In this document: piece by piece, positions 35,093 to 47,100 of the stretch
Layout: every line of letters begins with the position of its first letter
Position numbering within the stretch: the stretch's first letter is position 1
Assembly (NCBI GenBank): GCA_040285825.1
Contig: JAUPSS010000004.1
Coordinates: 3,913,658-3,977,657, forward strand
DNA from: Eukaryota sp. TZLM1-RC
Taxonomy: Eukaryota; Metamonada: BaSk clade
Direction: 5' to 3'
Length of the DNA: 64,000 nucleotides
The notes under the pieces: generated by a model
Database searches by the model: none
What the model was told of the DNA's origin: nothing
The model's input: the letters and a program-made list of their open reading frames with translations, nothing else
Made by a program: the position numbers and the translations under genes

Positions 35093-35232
35093 CAATGATC
35101 CATCCGCAGGTTCACCTACGGATACCTTGTTACGACTTCTCCTTCCTCTAGATGCAAAGATTCACTGAATTTTCCCAACAAGTCTTGCTTTGCAGCTTAA
35201 CCCATTGAGTCCAAACATTTCACCTCAACATC

Positions 35233-35278
<46 letters not shown>

Positions 35279-35727
35279 TTCAGCGCATGCTGATGACATG
35301 CACTTACAAGTTATTCCTCGTTCAAGACCCATAATTGCAAGGATCTATCCCAGTCAAGATAGGTATTCACAAGATTACCCAAACCTTTCGGTTAAGGACA
35401 AACTCGTTGTACCTACCATTGTAGCGCGCGTGCGGCCCAGAACATCTAAGGGCATCACAGACCTGTTATTGCCTAAACCTTCCTCTGTGTAAAACCACAG
35501 CAGTCTCGCTAAGAAGTTCAAACTATCCGAAAATAGAATAAAACTAGTTAGCAATTTAGATCTCGTTCGTTATCGGAATTAACCAGACAAATCACTCCAC
35601 CAACTAAGAACGGCCATGCGCCACTAACCGTAAGATCATGAAAGAGCTATCAATCTGTCAATCCTTATCACGTCTGGACCTGGTAAGTTTCTCCGTGTTG
35701 AGTCAGATTAAGCCGCAGGCTCCACAA

Positions 35728-35786
<59 letters not shown>

Positions 35787-36875
35787 TTACCCAAGAACTT
35801 ATGGTTTCCCATAAGGTGCTAATAGGGTCGTATTTAACGCCTACTAATCCCTAGTCGGCATAGTTTATGGTTGAGACTACGACGGTGTCTAATCGTCTTC
35901 GATCCCCCAACTTTCGACCTTGATTAATGAGAACATCTTTGGCAAATGCTTTCGCAGTAGTTAGTCATCCGGCAATCCAAGAATTTCACCTCTGACACCG
36001 GAGTACTAATGCCCCCAACTGTCCCTTTTAATCATTACTCTAGTTCTCAAAACCAATAAAACAGAACCAAAGTCCTATTCTATTATTCCATGCTAAGTTA
36101 TTCAATTGCATAAAGCCTGCTTTGAACACTCTAATTTTTTCAAAGTAAACGGTCTGAATTCAATAGCCACCGCCGAAGCAAATGACTAGTGTCCTCAGAC
36201 AGAAGAATCTGTTTACCAACAGGAAAACCTGAAGATACGCAAATTCTGAGATTCAACTACGGACGATTTAAACGCAGCAATTTTTAAGATACACTACTAG
36301 AGCTGGAATTACCGCGGCTGCTGGCACCAGACTTGCCCTCTAGTAGCTCCTCGTTAAAGGTTTTAAGTTGTACTCATTCCAATTACGAACTCAAAAGAGC
36401 CCAGTATTGTTATTTTTTGTCACTACCTCCTCGTAATGAGATTGGGTAATTTTCGCGCCTGCTGCCTTCCTTGGATGTGGTAGCCATTTCTCAGGCTCCC
36501 TCTCCGGAATCAAACCCTAATTCCCCGTTACCCGTCATCACCATCGTAAGCCACTACCTTACGATTTAGTTGATAGGGCAGTGATTTAAATGATATGTCG
36601 CTGTCCGAAGACATGCGATCAGCATAGTTATTATGATTCACCAAAGACCTGTTGCCAGGATTGGTTTTGTATCTAATAAATGCATACTTCAAAAGAAGTA
36701 TTTGCTGCATGTATTAGCTCTAGAATTACCACGGTTATCCAAGTAGTAAGTACTATCAAATAAATTATCACTGATTTAATGAGCCATTCGCTGTTTCGGA
36801 GAAAACTCCTGAACTTAGACATGCATGGCTTAATCTTTGAGACAAGCATATGCCTACTGGCAGGATCAACCAGGT
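35093..36875 (-). rRNA. 18S (SSU) rRNA, right copy
   Basis: Complete - strand SSU gene, 1783 nt, with the same landmarks as the left copy. Its words fit the eukaryotic consensus better than the left copy does, for example GGAGAGGGAGCCTGAGA with all three G. Upstream (higher coordinates) the sequence mirrors the left spacer. Confidence 0.97.
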
Positions 36876-37450
36876 ATCAACAATAAAACATTCCGATTAA
36901 AAAACCAGAAAAGTTCATAAATGTTACCTTTTGTGAAATCAATCAAATATGATTGTACCAATGTTGATCATTTGTGCTTTCCATAAAGATCCATTACATC
37001 CTGATAAATGTAATCAAATCTTATTGATGTGTCAATTTAAATTTTCAATCAAAAATGATTTCCCATAAAATTCGACACGTGTAGTAAAATTTAATGTTTC
37101 CATTAAGGCTTACATACAACACCAAAATTTTGTTCAACATGAACAATTGAGCTGTTTTCACAATTTCATAAATTATTTAAAAACAATCAATTGAAAATGA
37201 TCAAATAGCAAGTACTTTCCGAAATGGGATAAAAAAATGAAAATTTCTTTCATTCCCTGACCCCCATTTCACGTTTCGCCATTTTTTGTGGTCTGATCTC
37301 ATTTGGATGATTTTAAATCAATTTGTATAAAACAAAGAACCTTTTTGTAAAATCCACAATTTTAGACCATAATGGTCATCACTGTAAAACAACACCAGCA
37401 AATGCTATAACTAGTAAACTTTGATTCGTGTTTATACAAAAAAAACAGGA
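36876..37450 (-). promoter_or_regulatory. rDNA upstream spacer, right copy
   Basis: Mirror of 27411-27986 and by position the presumed pol I promoter and 5' ETS of the right cistron. No motif was recognised. Single-base differences from the left copy are present (for example TTGTACCAATG here against TTGATACAATC complement there). Confidence 0.4.
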
Positions 37451-38280
37451 CAACAGAACCAAAATCTATTGGATGATGGGTTGGTAAAATTCCAATGTCA
37501 AAATTGGAAAATCTGAAGTTTGAAACCAGACCCAAAATCTGATCTTGCAACCTGAGCAACCTTCTGCGGTTTTTCTCATTTCCGTACTCCGACTTTGGGA
37601 TGCGTCTGTAACTTCAAACACATTATACTCTTAGTGCCATGATTCTTCGGGGCAGAAGGGTAGGCATCACGATTGCCATCAGTGCAGCAGCCTTGCCTAG
37701 CGCATTTTGGATTTCTATTCCGTAAATCTTGTACCTATCGGTTATTGTAAGTGTATCGTTTGACTCAATCACTCTTTTGATCTCAATTGTTCATGGATTG
37801 GCTTGATGTCTTCACCGTTGTACTTTCTTCTTGATGAAGACTCTATCCTAATAAAGTTTTCCTGGACAGTATTCTTTTCAGTACATACATCATCTTTTCT
37901 GCCAACACTATTGTTTTCAAGATTGCCATTGAAACAGAATACATAAATCATTTCTTCATGTATCAAACCTGCCTTGTATCACTTGTGCATAAGCATGTTT
38001 TCACAGAAAGTGTGAAAACACAATAACATTCAACAGCGTTTGAAACACTCATATGGATATTACAATTCAAAGATTTATTGTCAAGTGTGGAGTCTTTTTG
38101 TCATATAAGAAATGGGGATTTCAAATGAAAACTATGACAAATTGTTTTAGCTTTTTTGGTGCAGTATTTTTGATCAATAGAGCATCTAGTTTTGTGTACT
38201 GATTTTGCAATAAAAGTGTTTGTCGAATTTATGAAAATTTAAACTTATTTTTTATTTATGTTTAACAACCGTGTTTACAA
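37451..38280 (-). repeat. Ele-A copy 6 (mirror of copy 5)
   Basis: Inverted match to 26583-27410, including the 65-codon frame at 37966-37769. It ends at the AACCGTGTTTACAACACGGT inverted repeat that marks the truncated 5' end of retrotransposon A. Confidence 0.8.
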
Positions 38281-39848
38281 CACGGTTTACAACATTTTGT
38301 TTTTCTGGCCAAACAAATAGGGTTAGACATTAAATTGCCCAAGTGTTTCATTATTGGTAATCAGCATGCGGAGGTGGCATTTAATGAAACTTTTATCAAA
38401 TACGTTGATTACGAGGAAGATGCTATTCGGTTTCTTGGATCTTATTTTGGAAATAGTGAAAAAGTTAAATCGATTTTGTCAGGTATTTTGGAAAAAATCG
38501 AAGAGCAACTTTTGGCTATTGAAGATCTAGAAATTGACAAACATTTAGCGTTTTCGGTCCTAAATGTGTGTTTTGGATCAAAAATTAATCACCTTTTTCG
38601 TTCTTTATCTCCCACAATTTCTCATGATTTTGCACGTCAATTCAATACTTTGAGAACAAATTTCTTAGGAAATTTAGTAGAAGTTTGTCCATCAAAAATT
38701 CCTTATCATGCATTTTTTAGTCCTAAATTTGGTGGAGTTGGTTTTTCAAAAGCAGAGTATTTATGCAAAAGTGCTTTTTATTGGTGGTATGAAAAATTTT
38801 CTTTTGAATGGAAACTTCGTTTTGATCATATTCCTTTAAATGAATCACATCCTTTATTAATTTCTCTTGAAAAATGGTGCAAGAACTACCTGTTGATATT
38901 TGGAATAGGAGTTTTCCTTCAAGTTTACCTGCTGTGCCTTCGAGATCTTTCACCAACCTTCATCTTGCTGTTGTGAAATTACAGAAGTCTGTTCTTATTG
39001 GTTTTTGAAGACCTGGATTTTTCTAAACGACTTAGTGTGACTAAGATTAATAATCCCGTCTTTGCTGCCTTTTTAGCAAACATTCAGAACTGTACTAGTT
39101 TAATATCTCAGCAACCAAGGCCATTTGGTCTTCACTTAACAAATGAAGCTTGGAAACAAAACATGCGGTTGAGATTAGGGATGTATCCAAGTGGTCTTTT
39201 GGACAATTCTTATTGTATTTGTAACAAAAAACCTACTGCCAATTTTCGTCATATTGTGAGCTGTAAGAAATTTCTCCAATATAGGTCAGTTCTTCATAAT
39301 GCCGTTCGTGATGTGACATATGAGATGTTCAAGTGTTACAATTTTAGTTGCAAAGTAGAACCTTTGTTGAAGTATTATAGTGATGATAATCTTTTTTTAA
39401 TTCACGTCGAGGTGATTTAATTGCTCCATTTGTGGATTCCTCTCAAGTTGTTGTTGATTTCACTACAGTTGATCCCTTTGCTTTTGGTTTATCGCGATGA
39501 TGTTTTACTTAGTACTAATGGCCATTTAAACAAGGCTGAAGATCGTAAGAGAGATAAATATACTGAGATATTAAATGATTTAAATAAGAACCTTTATTCG
39601 AAGTTTTCGTTTGTTCCTTTGCCTTTTCGATTTTTGGCAACATTGGACAATCCGCCATGAATTTCATCAATGATTTTGGTAATTTATGTCGTTCAAGTGG
39701 TAAGAATTTTGCAGAGAATTTATGGAAAAATCGTATCATTTTCGCTTTGTACAGAAGTGTTCCCAAGTACTTGAGTTTAATGATGTCTAAACTTTATAAG
39801 GATTCATCAAGAGTTGGCGTGGAGAATTTAGTTTCTTATGTGTTTTAG
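38281..39848 (+). pseudogene. REL-ENDO retrotransposon A, 5'-truncated (right copy)
   Basis: The same element as 25014-26582. Here the first 180 or so codons are one frame (38335-38976), through SLSPTISHDFARQFN and KFGGVGFSKAEYL, where the left copy is broken. The 3' part is split into three frames: 38998-39420, 39421-39660 and 39657-39848. The zinc motif (CIC...RHIVSC near 39219), KxxKY near 39551 and the C-terminal SVPKYLSLMMSKLYKD to VENLVSYVF tail with its TAG at 39846 are readable. AATAAA-type signals follow near 39889 and 39905. Using both arms, every break can be placed at a homopolymer. The element may therefore be better preserved than the assembly suggests, although it still lacks the RT catalytic half. 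Confidence 0.8.
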
Positions 39849-39914
39849 TTTGTTTTGTTTTTATTTGATTCTTTATATAAATAAAAATAATAAAATTTAT
39901 GTTTAATAAAAAAA

Positions 39915-41305
39915 GAAAAATTTCTTTATCAATGTAAAAGTTCACGCAACAATGTTTTTTTACACCAAAAATGTGATCAAGAACACATGTTGTATTTATA
40001 AACTTGAAAACTTCTCTTGTAAAATGCGCCATTCGTTTCCATTTTTTCAAAGGCAAGATAACCATGTATAAATTGTTGCAAATGTTGTAAAAAGATTATC
40101 AACAAAGGAATTCAAATCAAATGAATGACATGAACATTGGTTTTAATGATGTATAAAGCTCATAAATTTTGAAAAAGATACTGACCTAATCAAAAGAATG
40201 ATAATCGTGCAGAAAATAGCGTTACCGTTGCCATATACAAACGATCACCTTTTGATTCAAATCAAACAAACGATATCTGTTTCTAGAATACATTCAAAAT
40301 GAAAGTGAAATTGTAAATTTTTTTGGAATTTATTTTTTTGTTTCTGTGAAATAACAAAAGTAAAATAATTTTCTTTATCAATGTAAAAGTTCATGCAACA
40401 ATGTTTTTCTACACCAAAAATGTGATCAAGAACACATGCTGTATTTATAAACTTGAAAACTTCTCTTGTAAAATGCGCCATTCGTTTCCCATTTTTTTCA
40501 AAGGCAAGATAACCATGTATAAATTGTCGCAAATGTTGTAAAAAGATTATCAACAAAGGAATTCAAATCAAATGAATGACATGAACATTGGTTTTAATGA
40601 TGTATAAAGCTCATAAATTTTGAAAAAGATACTGACCTAATCAAAAGAATGATAATCGTGCAGAAAATAGCGTTACCGTTGCCTTTTACAAACGATCACC
40701 TTTTGATTCAAGTCAAAAAAATGATATCTGTTTTTAGAATACATTCAAAATGAAAGTGAAACTGTAAATTTTTTAAAAATTTATTTTTTTGTTTCTGTCA
40801 AATAACAAAAGTAAAATAATTTTCTTTATCAATGTAAAAGTTCACGCAACAATGTTTTTTTACACCAAAAATGTGATCAAAAACCAGTGGTGCTATTCAT
40901 AAATTGAAAACTTCTCCTGTAAATTGCGCCATTCGTTTCGATTTTTTTAAAGGCAAGATAACCATGTATAAATTGTCACAACAATTGCAAAAGGATTATC
41001 AACAAAAGAATTTAAATCAGATCAATGACATGAACATTGGTTTCAATGATGCATAAAGCTCAAAATTTTGAAAGAAATACTAATCTAATCAAAAGAATGA
41101 TAATCGTACAGAAATTAGCGTTACCGTTGCCATATACAAACACATGCAGAAAACAGGAAAGCAAAACCAAAATTAATTGCATTAAGGGTTGGTAAAATTC
41201 CAATGTCAAAATTGGAAAATCTGAAGTTTGAAACCAGACCCAAAATCTGATCTTCCAACCTGAGCAACCTTCTGCGGTTTTTTTCATTTCCGTACTCCGA
41301 CTTGG
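39915..41305 (-). repeat. Three RepB units plus Ele-A 3' fragment (mirror)
   Basis: The complement of GGCAACGGTAACGCTA occurs near 40220, 40677 and 41125, giving units of about 455 bp. Positions 41150-41305 are Ele-A 3' sequence. Mirror of 23545-24990. Confidence 0.85.
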
Positions 41306-41455
41306 ATACGAAACTAGGAACTTCATATGAGCCTCAGTAAATCGTATCAAAAACGATACTCTTACACTTACAGCAATTGTTTTATTAGTTTACAACATTC
41401 AATTGTATACTTTTTGATTTTTTACTTTTTTTACAATTTAATGTTTAAAAATGAA
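41306..41455 (-). repeat. Isolated partial satellite monomer (mirror)
   Basis: Inverted counterpart of 23396-23544, with the same foreign junctions at both ends. Confidence 0.85.
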
Positions 41456-41509
41456 TATTAATTTATTGAATTTGCACACTTGATTAAATTAAATCATAAC
41501 TAATGGGAC

Positions 41510-42421
41510 GACTATCATTAAACCAAGATTTCCTCTACAAAATCTTGATTTGCTTGCTGTCTAGCTAAAGCTTCTCTAATTCGATTGAAAAACCGCGGTA
41601 ATCTATTAATAATGGCAAATTGAATCCGTGAACGCCATAAAAAAATATCAAATCTTTTCATTGTTTTTTCTTTCACCATTTTTGGAAGTCATCCAAAAAG
41701 TTTCTGCTTCAACTGATAATCTTCCATTTATCGAAAATGGAAAAGCAATAAAAACCAGCTGTGTATTTCTATCGATATTTGCATCTTCAATTTCTTTATC
41801 ATATTTTCTATGTTTTTCTTTTGCTTTAAAATCCAGAGCAGCCACAGGATTAAGTTTTTCTTCTGTGAACCAAAGTATCGTTTGCAACATTACATGAGAC
41901 AAAGTCAACAAAAGCTTCAGAATTATCAATCCAATCACAGTATACATCACCTCTATCATCAGAACCAAAAATTATTCAGAGAAAGTGTTTCTTTCAGCAG
42001 GGGCTCTTTGATACACGATATCCTTGCAGTTTGTGCCATATTGAAAACAGTGTCTCTAACAGCATCATGTAATGAAGAACGATAAGTTATCAATTTAGAG
42101 CAATTTAGAGCATGGCGCAAAGTGAGTTGAGGTGAATTCGAACAAATACATTTTTCTTTTGATAATAATTGGTTAATGGGGATGTTCAAATATAATCTCA
42201 TTTTTGTTACAAATGCTTCATTAGTAGCACACAATCCAAATCTTCGTGGTACAATGGTTACAAAAAGTGAAGAATCTGACACCTTGTTTTCACAAACACC
42301 CTTTTCCAATAACAATGAGTGAAGATCTTGATTTAAAACAGCCGACCTGCAAATATTATTATAAAGATCTTTTTCATACATTCCAGTCAATCTTTTTCTG
42401 TAATGTTCGAAGAGTGTACTT
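41510..42421 (-). pseudogene. REL-ENDO retrotransposon B, 3' part (right copy)
   Basis: Frame 42390-41959 carries RRFGLCATNEAFVTKMRL and the zinc motif CICS...RHALNC (C-x-C-x9-H-x3-C). Frame 41968-41648 overlaps it and holds NPVAALDFKAKEKHRKY and LVFIAFPFSINGRL, the endonuclease core after the RGD...D motif. The same spacing of 13 residues between the two acidic positions is seen in element A, which supports homology. Frameshifts break the copy. It begins abruptly at 42421 against a diverged satellite monomer. Confidence 0.75.
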
Positions 42422-42835
42422 CAATTAACACTATCAGATATATTCAAAATCATTTGTAATCATGAGTCTGTACTGATCAAATTTACACATGTCTAACATT
42501 TAGTTCACACAAAAATTTGATCACAAGTTTGACATCGATGCTATCAACTAGTCATAAACTACTGACATTCACCATATCATGTAAATCTCAAAATGACCTA
42601 TAGCACGGACTTTAACACCACAATTGTTATATTAATTGTCCCAAAATGGACTTTTAAGATTTGACAATGATTGTAAATTCAACCATTGGTCAATATCAAA
42701 ACTAGGAACTTCGTATGAGCCTCAGTAAAGATCATGTATCAGAAACAATGCTCTTTCACACATGCAATGTTTTATTAGTTTACAACATTCAGTTATATGA
42801 CTTTTTGATGTTTTACATTTTTGACAAAATATGTT
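42422..42835 (-). repeat. Diverged satellite monomer between retrotransposon B halves
   Basis: This shares with the array TAGCACGGACTTTAACACCA, AATTGTCCCAAAATGGACTT, AACTAGGAACTTC and TTTTATTAGTTTACAACATT, but it has many substitutions and indels in between. Its hairpin arms are mutated (TTGACAATG for TTGACCAATG). It is far more diverged than any monomer in the arrays. Confidence 0.85.
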
Positions 42836-44161
42836 TTAATAATATGTAAAATCCAATGACATGCAAACATTGGATTCATTTTGACGAAATAAGACATCAG
42901 TAGCAAAAATCGCTGAAGAGACTCCATCTGTAGTATTTATACCATATTGAAAGGGTAATAAAATCTTTTTAGCTTTTTCATTGAACCTGCTTAAGCAACA
43001 CGCAGAAAAAAATATTATGTAAGCTCTCAGAGACTGCAATAGGACGAACATCCATTTTTGAATTTTTGACAAGTGCAGTCAAACGAGAACTTCTTAATTC
43101 TTCTGGGTACTTGCGTTGACCAGATAATATTTGGTTGAAAAATTTGGTCAATAAACCAAGGCAATCTTCTGAAGAAATAATCGCGGCTTTTACATGATCA
43201 ATAGTAATACCAGAAAGTCCGGCAGACTTACCACGAGGTCTCTTTTTGATAACCGAAAAAAACTTCTGATGGCATCAATGGATAATTTTCCCAGTATGTG
43301 CCGTAAAAATTTTTGATCCATAACAGGGTCTTCATAAGGATGAAGTATTTTCAGTTTATCTACTGTATTTTCATTGTTCGGTGCTTTGACTCCGGGACTT
43401 AAAGCTGACAAAGCCTTGGACCATTTGTTGTCAAAGCATTTGTCTTCAAAAATTTTACTTAATTTCTCGGATGACTGATTTCTCGGTGCTATATTGGTTA
43501 AATCTTCGGAAATATTAACGAAATTTTGTTCAAAAGGAGGACAAAAAGAACCAAAAAATTCCCAAATAATATTGATAGCATACTTTCCTTTACATAATTG
43601 ATCCAAAAATCTTTGAAAAACGAAAGCAAATTCATTGCATTTGGTCGGATGAATTTCTTGAGGTATTCTTATGGGAGGATGGTAGTTATCAACTATGCGG
43701 CATTTCAAGCAGCGATCAGAAGTTTTTCCTTTGCATTTTTCTAAAAGAAATACCACAAGTGTTGCAAGTTTTGTGCTTCAATCGATTGCTAACTGGTTTT
43801 GCAACAACTTGTGGAGCATTATTTATGGGTTCTACCTTAGACTCTTTCCTTCTAATAAATTTTCTTTTACATTTTGTTTCAGAATTTGCCGCATCATTTT
43901 TTCCAACATTGGGGCATGTTCGAGCATTATGTCCCTGTTGTCGACACTTTGAGCATCTGTAGGAGCGTGGCTTTGTTTTTTTGAACAAACTTTATTTTCA
44001 TCGTGATTGTCTAAAAATTCTTGATCAGAATTTTTTTTGTCCAAAAATGAAGAGAGAAGAGGTTGAGGAGGAGAGGTGGAAAGGACGTCTTGAGCATCTT
44101 GTTGACTATCGTTCTTTCTTTTGACTCCATTAGAATCAGAAACTGATTCAGACATCAACAA
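42836..44161 (-). pseudogene. REL-ENDO retrotransposon B, 5' half (zinc knuckle to RT motif A)
   Basis: Frames 44161-43832, 43988-43716 and 43756-43190, then scattered frames to 43072-42836, form one N-terminal ORF. The start MSESVSDSNGVKRKN is followed by a retroviral-type zinc knuckle CSKCRQQGHNARTC (C-x2-C-x4-H-x4-C). A second zinc site CNTC...CLKC follows across a frameshift. Then comes KWSKALSALSPGVKAPN and, near 43100, an RT finger region with the RPIAV word. The end reads SLDFTYY, the motif A position with the first catalytic Asp. The frame is cut there and satellite follows. The frameshift between the first two frames lies in a run of seven A. Positions 44162-44235 would be the 5' UTR. 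Confidence 0.7.
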
Positions 44162-47100
44162 AAAAGAACAGAAGCAATGATCTCGGTTCAGCCAGGTTTT
44201 AAGTTAAACGGTTATATGTAGAGGAAGAAAAAAAAATTATGTTTAAAAATTAATACACTCAATTAATTCAAATATATACAAAATCATTTGAAAATGTAAT
44301 CATGAGTTTGTACTGATCAAGTAACACATAGCCAACATTACTAACACACAATTTCACACAAAGTTTGATCACAAGTTGATCACATCTAGTACATAAAGAC
44401 TACATGCAACTCATCTAATCATACCAATGACCATTCAACCAATCATACCAATGACTAATCAAATGACCATAGCACGGACTTTAACACCACAATTGTTATA
44501 TTAATTGTCCCAAAATGGACTTTAAAGATTTGACCAATGATTGAAATAAACAACCATTGGTCAATATACGAAACTAGGAACTTCATATGAGCCTCAGTAA
44601 ATCGTATCAAAACGATACTCTTACACTTACAGCAATTGTTTTATTAGTTTACAACATTCAATTGTATACTTTTGATTTTTTACTTTTTTTACAATTTAAT
44701 GTTTAAAAATTAATACACTCAATTAATTCAAATATATACAAAATCATTTGAAAATGTAATCATGAGTTTGTACTGATCAAGTAACACATAGCCAACATTA
44801 CTAACACACAATTTCACACAAAGTTTGATCACAAGTTGATCACATCTAGTACATAAAGACTACATGCAACTCATCTAATCATACCAATGACCATTCAACC
44901 AATCATACCAATGACTAATCAAATGACCATAGCACGGACTTTAACACCACAATTGTTATATTAATTGTCCCAAAATGGACTTTAAAGATTTGACCAATGA
45001 TTGAAATAAACAACCATTGGTCAATATACGAAACTAGGAACTTCATATGAGCCTCAGTAAATCGTATCAAAAACGATACTCTTACACTTACAGCAATTGT
45101 TTTATTAGTTTACAACATTCAATTGTATACTTTTGATTTTTTACTTTTTTACAATTTAATGTTTAAAAATTAATACACTCAATTAATTCAAATATATACA
45201 AAATCATTTGAAAATGTAATCATGAGTTTGTACTGATCAAGTAACACATAGCCAACATTACTAACACACAATTTCACACAAAGTTTGATCACAAGTTGAT
45301 CACATCTAGTACATAAAGACTACATGCAACTCATCTAATCATACCAATGACCATTCAACCAATCATACCAATGACTAATCAAATGACCATAGCACGGACT
45401 TTAACACCACAATTGTTATATTAATTGTCCCAAAATGGACTTTAAGATTTGACCAATGATTGAAATAAACAACCATTGGTCAATATACGAAACTAGGAAC
45501 TTCATATGAGCCTCAGTAAATCGTATCAAAAACGATACTCTTACACTTACAGCAATTGTTTTATTAGTTTACAACATTCAATTGTATACTTTTTGATTTT
45601 TTACTTTTTTACAATTTAATGTTTAAAAATTAATACACTCAATTAATTCAAATATATACAAAATCATTTGAAAATGTAATCATGAGTTTGTACTGATCAA
45701 GTAACACATAGCCAACATTACTAACACACAATTTCACACAAAGTTTGATCACAAGTTGATCACATCTAGTACATAAAGACTACATGCAACTCATCTAATC
45801 ATACCAATGACCATTCAACCAATCATACCAATGACTAATCAAATGACCATAGCACGGACTTTAACACCACAATTGTTATATTAATTGTCCCAAAATGGAC
45901 TTTAAAGATTTGACCAATGATTGAAATAAACAACCATTGGTCAATATACGAAACTAGGAACTTCATATGAGCCTCAGTAAATCGTATCAAAAACGATACT
46001 CTTACACTTACAGCAATTGTTTTATTAGTTTACAACATTCAATTGTATACTTTTTGATTTTTTACTTTTTTTACAATTTAATGTTTAAAAATTAATACAC
46101 TCAATTAATTCAAATATATACAAAATCATTTGAAAATGTAATCATGAGTTTGTACTGATCAAGTAACACATAGCCAACATTACTAACACACAATTTCACA
46201 CAAAGTTTGATCACAAGTTGATCACATCTAGTACATAAAGACTACATGCAACTCATCTAATCATACCAATGACCATTCAACCAATCATACCAATGACTAA
46301 TCAAATGACCATAGCACGGACTTTAACACCACAATTGTTATATTAATTGTCCCAAAATGGACTTTAAAGATTTGACCAATGATTGAAATAAACAACCATT
46401 GGTCAATATACGAAACTAGGAACTTCATATGAGCCTCAGTAAATCGTATCAAAAACGATACTCTTACACTTACAGCAATTGTTTTATTAGTTTACAACAT
46501 TCAATTGTATACTTTTTGATTTTTTACTTTTTTACAATTTAATGTTTAAAAATTAATACACTCAATTAATTCAAATATATACAAAATCAATTGAAAATGT
46601 AATCATGAGTTTGTACTGATCAAGTAACACATAGCCAACATTACTAACACACAATTTCACACAAAGTTTGATCACAAGTTGATCACATCTAGTACATAAG
46701 GACTACATGCAACTCATCTAATCATACCAATGACCATTCAACCAATCATACCAATGACTAATCAAATGACCATAGCACGGACTTTAACACCACAATTGTT
46801 ATATTAATTGTCCCAAAATGGACTTTAAAGATTTGACCAATGATTGTAATAAACAACCATTGGTCAATATACGAAACTAGGAACTTCATATGAGCCTCAG
46901 TAAATCGTATCAAAAACGATACTCTTACACTTACAGCAATGGTTTTATTAGTTTGCAACATTCAATTGTATACTTTTTGATTTTTTTACTATTTTTACAA
47001 TTTAATGTTTAAAAATAAATAACTCAATTAATTCAAATATATACAAAATCAATTGAAAATGTAATCATGAGTTTGTACTGATCAAGTAACACATAGCCAA

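Larger units (their letters stand above)
33001..42421 (-). repeat. Right arm of rDNA palindrome (about 9.4 kb)
   Basis: Inverted counterpart of 22449-31861. The inner end is CCATGG 33001-33006. The outer end is at GAGTGTACTTC (42411-42421), after which the right side enters a diverged satellite monomer while the left side continues into RT coding sequence. Differences between arms are mostly single-base changes in A or T runs, so each arm breaks the same retrotransposon frames at different places. Confidence 0.95.
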
